Positions 61,645 to 64,000 of a stretch of DNA of 64,000 nucleotides are shown piece after piece; position 1 is the first letter of the stretch, and every line of letters starts with the position of its first letter. The position numbers were made by a program, and so were the translations under genes. Under the pieces are notes generated by a model. It was given only the letters and a program-made list of their open reading frames with translations. It made no database searches and was not told the origin of the DNA. Source of the stretch: an uncultured Christensenella sp. (GTDB lineage Bacteria; Bacillota_A; Clostridia; Christensenellales; Borkfalkiaceae); the NCBI GenBank assembly GCA_910579295.1, contig CAJTTC010000001.1:62001-126000 (forward strand), in the 5' to 3' direction.

Positions 61645-61848
61645 CTACCTCGGCTTTTTGAATTTTTTAATTCTTACGGCGTCGAAAATTATGCAGACTG
61701 AAAATCCCTTTTCCGTGCGCGTTACGTCAAGAGTGTATTTGTCGTCCGCTTCAAAGTACTCCGAGCACACGTTTTTCAAATCGCACAAAAACAGCTCTTT
61801 TTCCTCTTCGGTTATATTGTCCCTGTCAGCGGTAAGCACGTCGTTCAT
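61645..61848 (-). CDS. minE: Cell-division topological specificity factor
   Basis: 67 residues. Matches the core of Firmicutes MinE: VLTADRDNITEEEKELFLCDL aligns with the family's 'HDR...SPE...DI' region, SEYFEADDKYTLDVTR with 'SKYM-ID---DIQ', and FDAVRI with the terminal strand. Short N-terminus relative to E. coli MinE. Overlaps the MinD-like gene by 4 nt. Expected to stimulate MinD release; note the altered MinD P-loop. Confidence 0.8.
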   Translation of the reverse strand: MNDVLTADRDNITEEEKELFLCDLKNVCSEYFEADDKYTLDVTRTEKGFSVCIIFDAVRIKKFKKPR

Positions 61849-62576
61849 ACTCTGCTCCTCAATTTACGTTTAAGCATTCCGCCGACGCCTAAATAGCTTT
61901 TGACCACCCCGTACAGCTTTTCGCTTTTGCCCGCAACAAACTCGCCCGCCATAGCAAACGCCCTCTGCGTTCCCGCCTTAATCTTTCCGAGCGGCAAAGT
62001 CAAATCCTCGGGAATGACTCCCCAAAGCGGCAACCGCACGATAGAGGCAATCTCCTGCGGGGTGAGTATCGCGCCGTCGAAAACCAAACCGCCGTTCACC
62101 TTGTTGACAATCAGTCCCGACTGCTTAAAGCTCCCGTCCTTAATTTCTCCGCCGCGCTTTTTCGCGCAGTTCAAAGACGGGGAGTAGGGGTCGCACACAA
62201 GCGCCGCACGGCTGCACGCCCGTGCTCCTGTATTGTCGCAGATTATGTAATCGAACAGCGGCGCGCATTCCTCTACGGCGCGCTCGACGATTTCCGCGCT
62301 CTTACAGCCGAGCGTGGGCAGTATGTAAAGATTGGGTGAAGAGGGGTGCTGTAAAATCGCCTGCTTAACTCTGCACGCGCCCTCCTCGACGTCGGCTAAT
62401 GTGTAAACGCTCAGCCCGAGCAAACCGCATAATTCAAGCCCGCTTGCACAGTCGCTATCCCCGTCGATCACAAGGGTACGCTCGCCCCCGGCAGACAGCG
62501 CGGCGGCAAGATTTACGGCGCAGGTCGTCACTCCCGAACCGCCTCTCGCACCCGTCATATACATTACTTCCGCCAT
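61845..62576 (-). CDS. minD: MinD/ParA-like ATPase with degenerate P-loop
   Basis: 243 residues. Start ATG 62576 has GGGAGG upstream. The deviant Walker A of MinD (KGGxGKTT) reads RGGSGVTT at about 11-18, so both lysines are replaced (Arg and Val). The following NLAAAL, LVIDGDSDCASGLELCGLL and VEEGACRVKQAIL are clearly MinD-like, and the C-terminus GMLKRKLRSRV resembles the amphipathic membrane-targeting helix. The Walker B-like region reads DYIICDNTGA. The P-loop recalls CpaE/TadZ-type (ARGGVGATT). Coupled to minE. Confidence 0.8.
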   Translation of the reverse strand: MAEVMYMTGARGGSGVTTCAVNLAAALSAGGERTLVIDGDSDCASGLELCGLLGLSVYTLADVEEGACRVKQAILQHPSSPNLYILPTLGCKSAEIVERAVEECAPLFDYIICDNTGARACSRAALVCDPYSPSLNCAKKRGGEIKDGSFKQSGLIVNKVNGGLVFDGAILTPQEIASIVRLPLWGVIPEDLTLPLGKIKAGTQRAFAMAGEFVAGKSEKLYGVVKSYLGVGGMLKRKLRSRV

Positions 62577-62712
62577 ATGACAAAATTCCTCCCGCAATGT
62601 TTTTTGCCATTATATAATATAGTTAAAGTCACATTTTGGCATAAAAAATTGTTAATTGTAATATTTTAAGGCATATAGTAATGCTTTTTTATGACATTAT
62701 ACTCGTTTTTTG

Positions 62713-62741
62713 TTGACAAGGCTCTGTTTTACTATTATAAT
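62713..62741 (+). promoter_or_regulatory. Promoter of right-edge lipoprotein
   Basis: TTGACA (62713-62718), 17 bp, TATAAT (62736-62741), consensus-perfect. The leader contains GTTATTG/CAATAAC arms 7 bp long. Confidence 0.85.
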
Positions 62742-62806
62742 AATTTTATCATAAGTTATTGTCACTTATTGTAACGGGCGGCAATAACGGCAGAGAGTAG
62801 TTAAAA

Positions 62807-64000
62807 ATGAAAAGAAATTCAATCAAAAAAACGGTTGCGGTTCTTCTGTCGGCGGTTGGGTTATCGGCGCTGTCCCTCGGTGTGGCAGGCTGCGCGCCCA
62901 AGTCCACCGATTTAACCGAGCCGGATAACGTAGAGATTACAAAGCTTGCGCCGCCCGACGACGGAAGCCTTCCCACCGCGCACACCTGCGCGGAAAATCT
63001 CGCGTACATATCATACGTGTTCGGCTCGCAAACGCAGTATCATTCATATTCCTACGGCGTAACGGCGGCCTCAATCGCCACGCAGACTACGCGCAACTTC
63101 CGCGACTACAAAGACGGAGTTCTCATAACTACCGACCTGACGTATTCGTCAATGGTTAAAAACGGTACGCAGACCTGTACCGTAGTCAACGAGGAGGGAG
63201 AGAGCGAAGTATACTTCCGCGTAAGCGGCGCACCCGAGGCGAACACGCTTCCCTCCGAGGCGAGTTGGAGCGAGGAAGCTCCCCTGATTTTCAACGAGCG
63301 TTCGTATCACTACACGTACGGACTTCTTCCGACCGAGCTTTTCAACTATATAGTCAACGAGCAGAACATAATCGACAGTCAGCCCGTGCAGGCAAATCCC
63401 GACGGCACTTATACGCAGAGCTTTACGCTCGACCCCGTAGCTTCCACCTATTATTATCAGTTCGGTATGAAGACGAGGGGCGGTTTAAGCGGCTACCCCG
63501 AGTTCGAGAGCATTCAGTTCTCCGTCACGTTCGACGGGGATTGGCGCATACTCTCCGCCGACATGCGCGAGGTTGCGAAGGTAAACAAGGGCGTCGTAGT
63601 AACCTCCGTTTCCGATTTCAGCACGGAGTATTGGTACGGCGACGACCATTTCGACGACGCTCACTACGCCTATTATGACAGCTATTATAAACAGTATATA
63701 GGCGACAGCACGTTAGAGCCCGGCGGATCAAGCGACGAAGAGCTTGTCGTGGACGTAACCAACGTACTTTCAAACGGCTTCTCGCAGATAATGAACGGCG
63801 GCGCGCAGTTCGAAATAACGGCGGCACTCGGCAAAAACACCTATTCGGGCTACGTTTTCATCTCTCTCGACCTTGCCGACCCTCTCGAAACGCTCGAATT
63901 GAAGTTAAGCCTCGGTAAGGAGCTTAAAAATCAGAATTTCTTCCTCGAATACGGCGACGGGGACGTAAAAGCTTACTACGGTAAGGATTTTGCTCTCGGC
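62807..64000 (+). CDS. Lipoprotein of unknown function, runs off right edge
   Basis: ATG at 62807; 398 codons are visible and the frame stays open to the edge. Signal peptide with basic start and lipobox GVAGC (Cys about 29), then an acidic/Thr-rich linker. The mature part is beta-rich with aromatic runs (TYYYQFG-like, YAYYDSYY) and no recognised family; an LppX/LolA-type fold is one possibility only. Confidence 0.8.
   Translation, partial: MKRNSIKKTVAVLLSAVGLSALSLGVAGCAPKSTDLTEPDNVEITKLAPPDDGSLPTAHTCAENLAYISYVFGSQTQYHSYSYGVTAASIATQTTRNFRDYKDGVLITTDLTYSSMVKNGTQTCTVVNEEGESEVYFRVSGAPEANTLPSEASWSEEAPLIFNERSYHYTYGLLPTELFNYIVNEQNIIDSQPVQANPDGTYTQSFTLDPVASTYYYQFGMKTRGGLSGYPEFESIQFSVTFDGDWRILSADMREVAKVNKGVVVTSVSDFSTEYWYGDDHFDDAHYAYYDSYYKQYIGDSTLEPGGSSDEELVVDVTNVLSNGFSQIMNGGAQFEITAALGKNTYSGYVFISLDLADPLETLELKLSLGKELKNQNFFLEYGDGDVKAYYGKDFALG

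Noticed and set aside
61645..61848. Treating the 67-residue protein as an unknown orphan
   Set aside because: Coupling to a MinD-like gene and matches at three MinE core regions make minE the better call.

Overview
The window looks like a chromosome segment of an uncultured gut-type Clostridia (Firmicutes). This rests on AGGAGG-like ribosome binding sites, TTGACA-17-TATAAT promoters, a cytosolic [FeFe]-hydrogenase with ferredoxin clusters, several short secreted lipoproteins and a secreted M60 mucin-type peptidase. A Christensenellales/Borkfalkia-like lineage is plausible but not shown. No rRNA operon or CRISPR array was seen.

Region 1 (1 to about 12.95 kb) is the right part of a prophage, read entirely on the + strand. 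It runs from a major capsid gene cut by the left edge, through a connector-like protein, an 881-residue virion protein, a fibre and a tip protein, to small coiled-coil and membrane (lysis-type) genes and a DDE transposase. No tape-measure, sheath or major tail gene lies between capsid and fibre, so a short-tailed particle is likely. The centrepiece is a diversity-generating retroelement (DGR). The last 111 bp of the tip gene (VR) match a template repeat (TR) exactly 200 bp downstream, 16 of 18 differences fall on TR adenines, a perfect 11-bp hairpin follows the VR, and a DGR-type reverse transcriptase follows the TR.

Region 2 (13.1-28.3 kb) holds a polysaccharide polymerase/chain-length pair, two membrane proteins, a group-B-like [FeFe]-hydrogenase, an operon prmA-rsmE-mtaB-PrsW protease-HIT protein, a WYL regulator divergent from a 71-residue protein, and a NitT/TauT-type ABC transporter on the minus strand.

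Region 3 (28.4-46.6 kb) holds valS, a secreted metallo-beta-lactamase-fold hydrolase, a phosphohexomutase with a histone-H1-like tail, a minus-strand group (trmL, rdgB, YfcE-type phosphodiesterase, membrane protein), a Na/Pi cotransporter, a tRNA cluster (fMet, Met, Glu), a cardiolipin synthase, and a PhoB/PhoR-like two-component system coupled to a second Na/Pi cotransporter.

Region 4 (46.6-64 kb) holds a 1518-residue M60 peptidase flanked by 56-bp direct repeats, gluQ, a GNAT gene next to a truncated kinase gene, lipoproteins and membrane proteins, tRNA-Ser, a PucR-type helix-turn-helix fragment coupled to an S41 protease, a MinD/MinE pair whose MinD has lost the P-loop lysines, and a lipoprotein gene running off the right edge. 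Four intergenic spaces in 55.6-61.6 kb carry the same 3'-end element (AACCTYTCCC, then an inverted repeat around TTCCC/GGGAA, then a hairpin). It is the most obvious unexplained noncoding feature outside the prophage.
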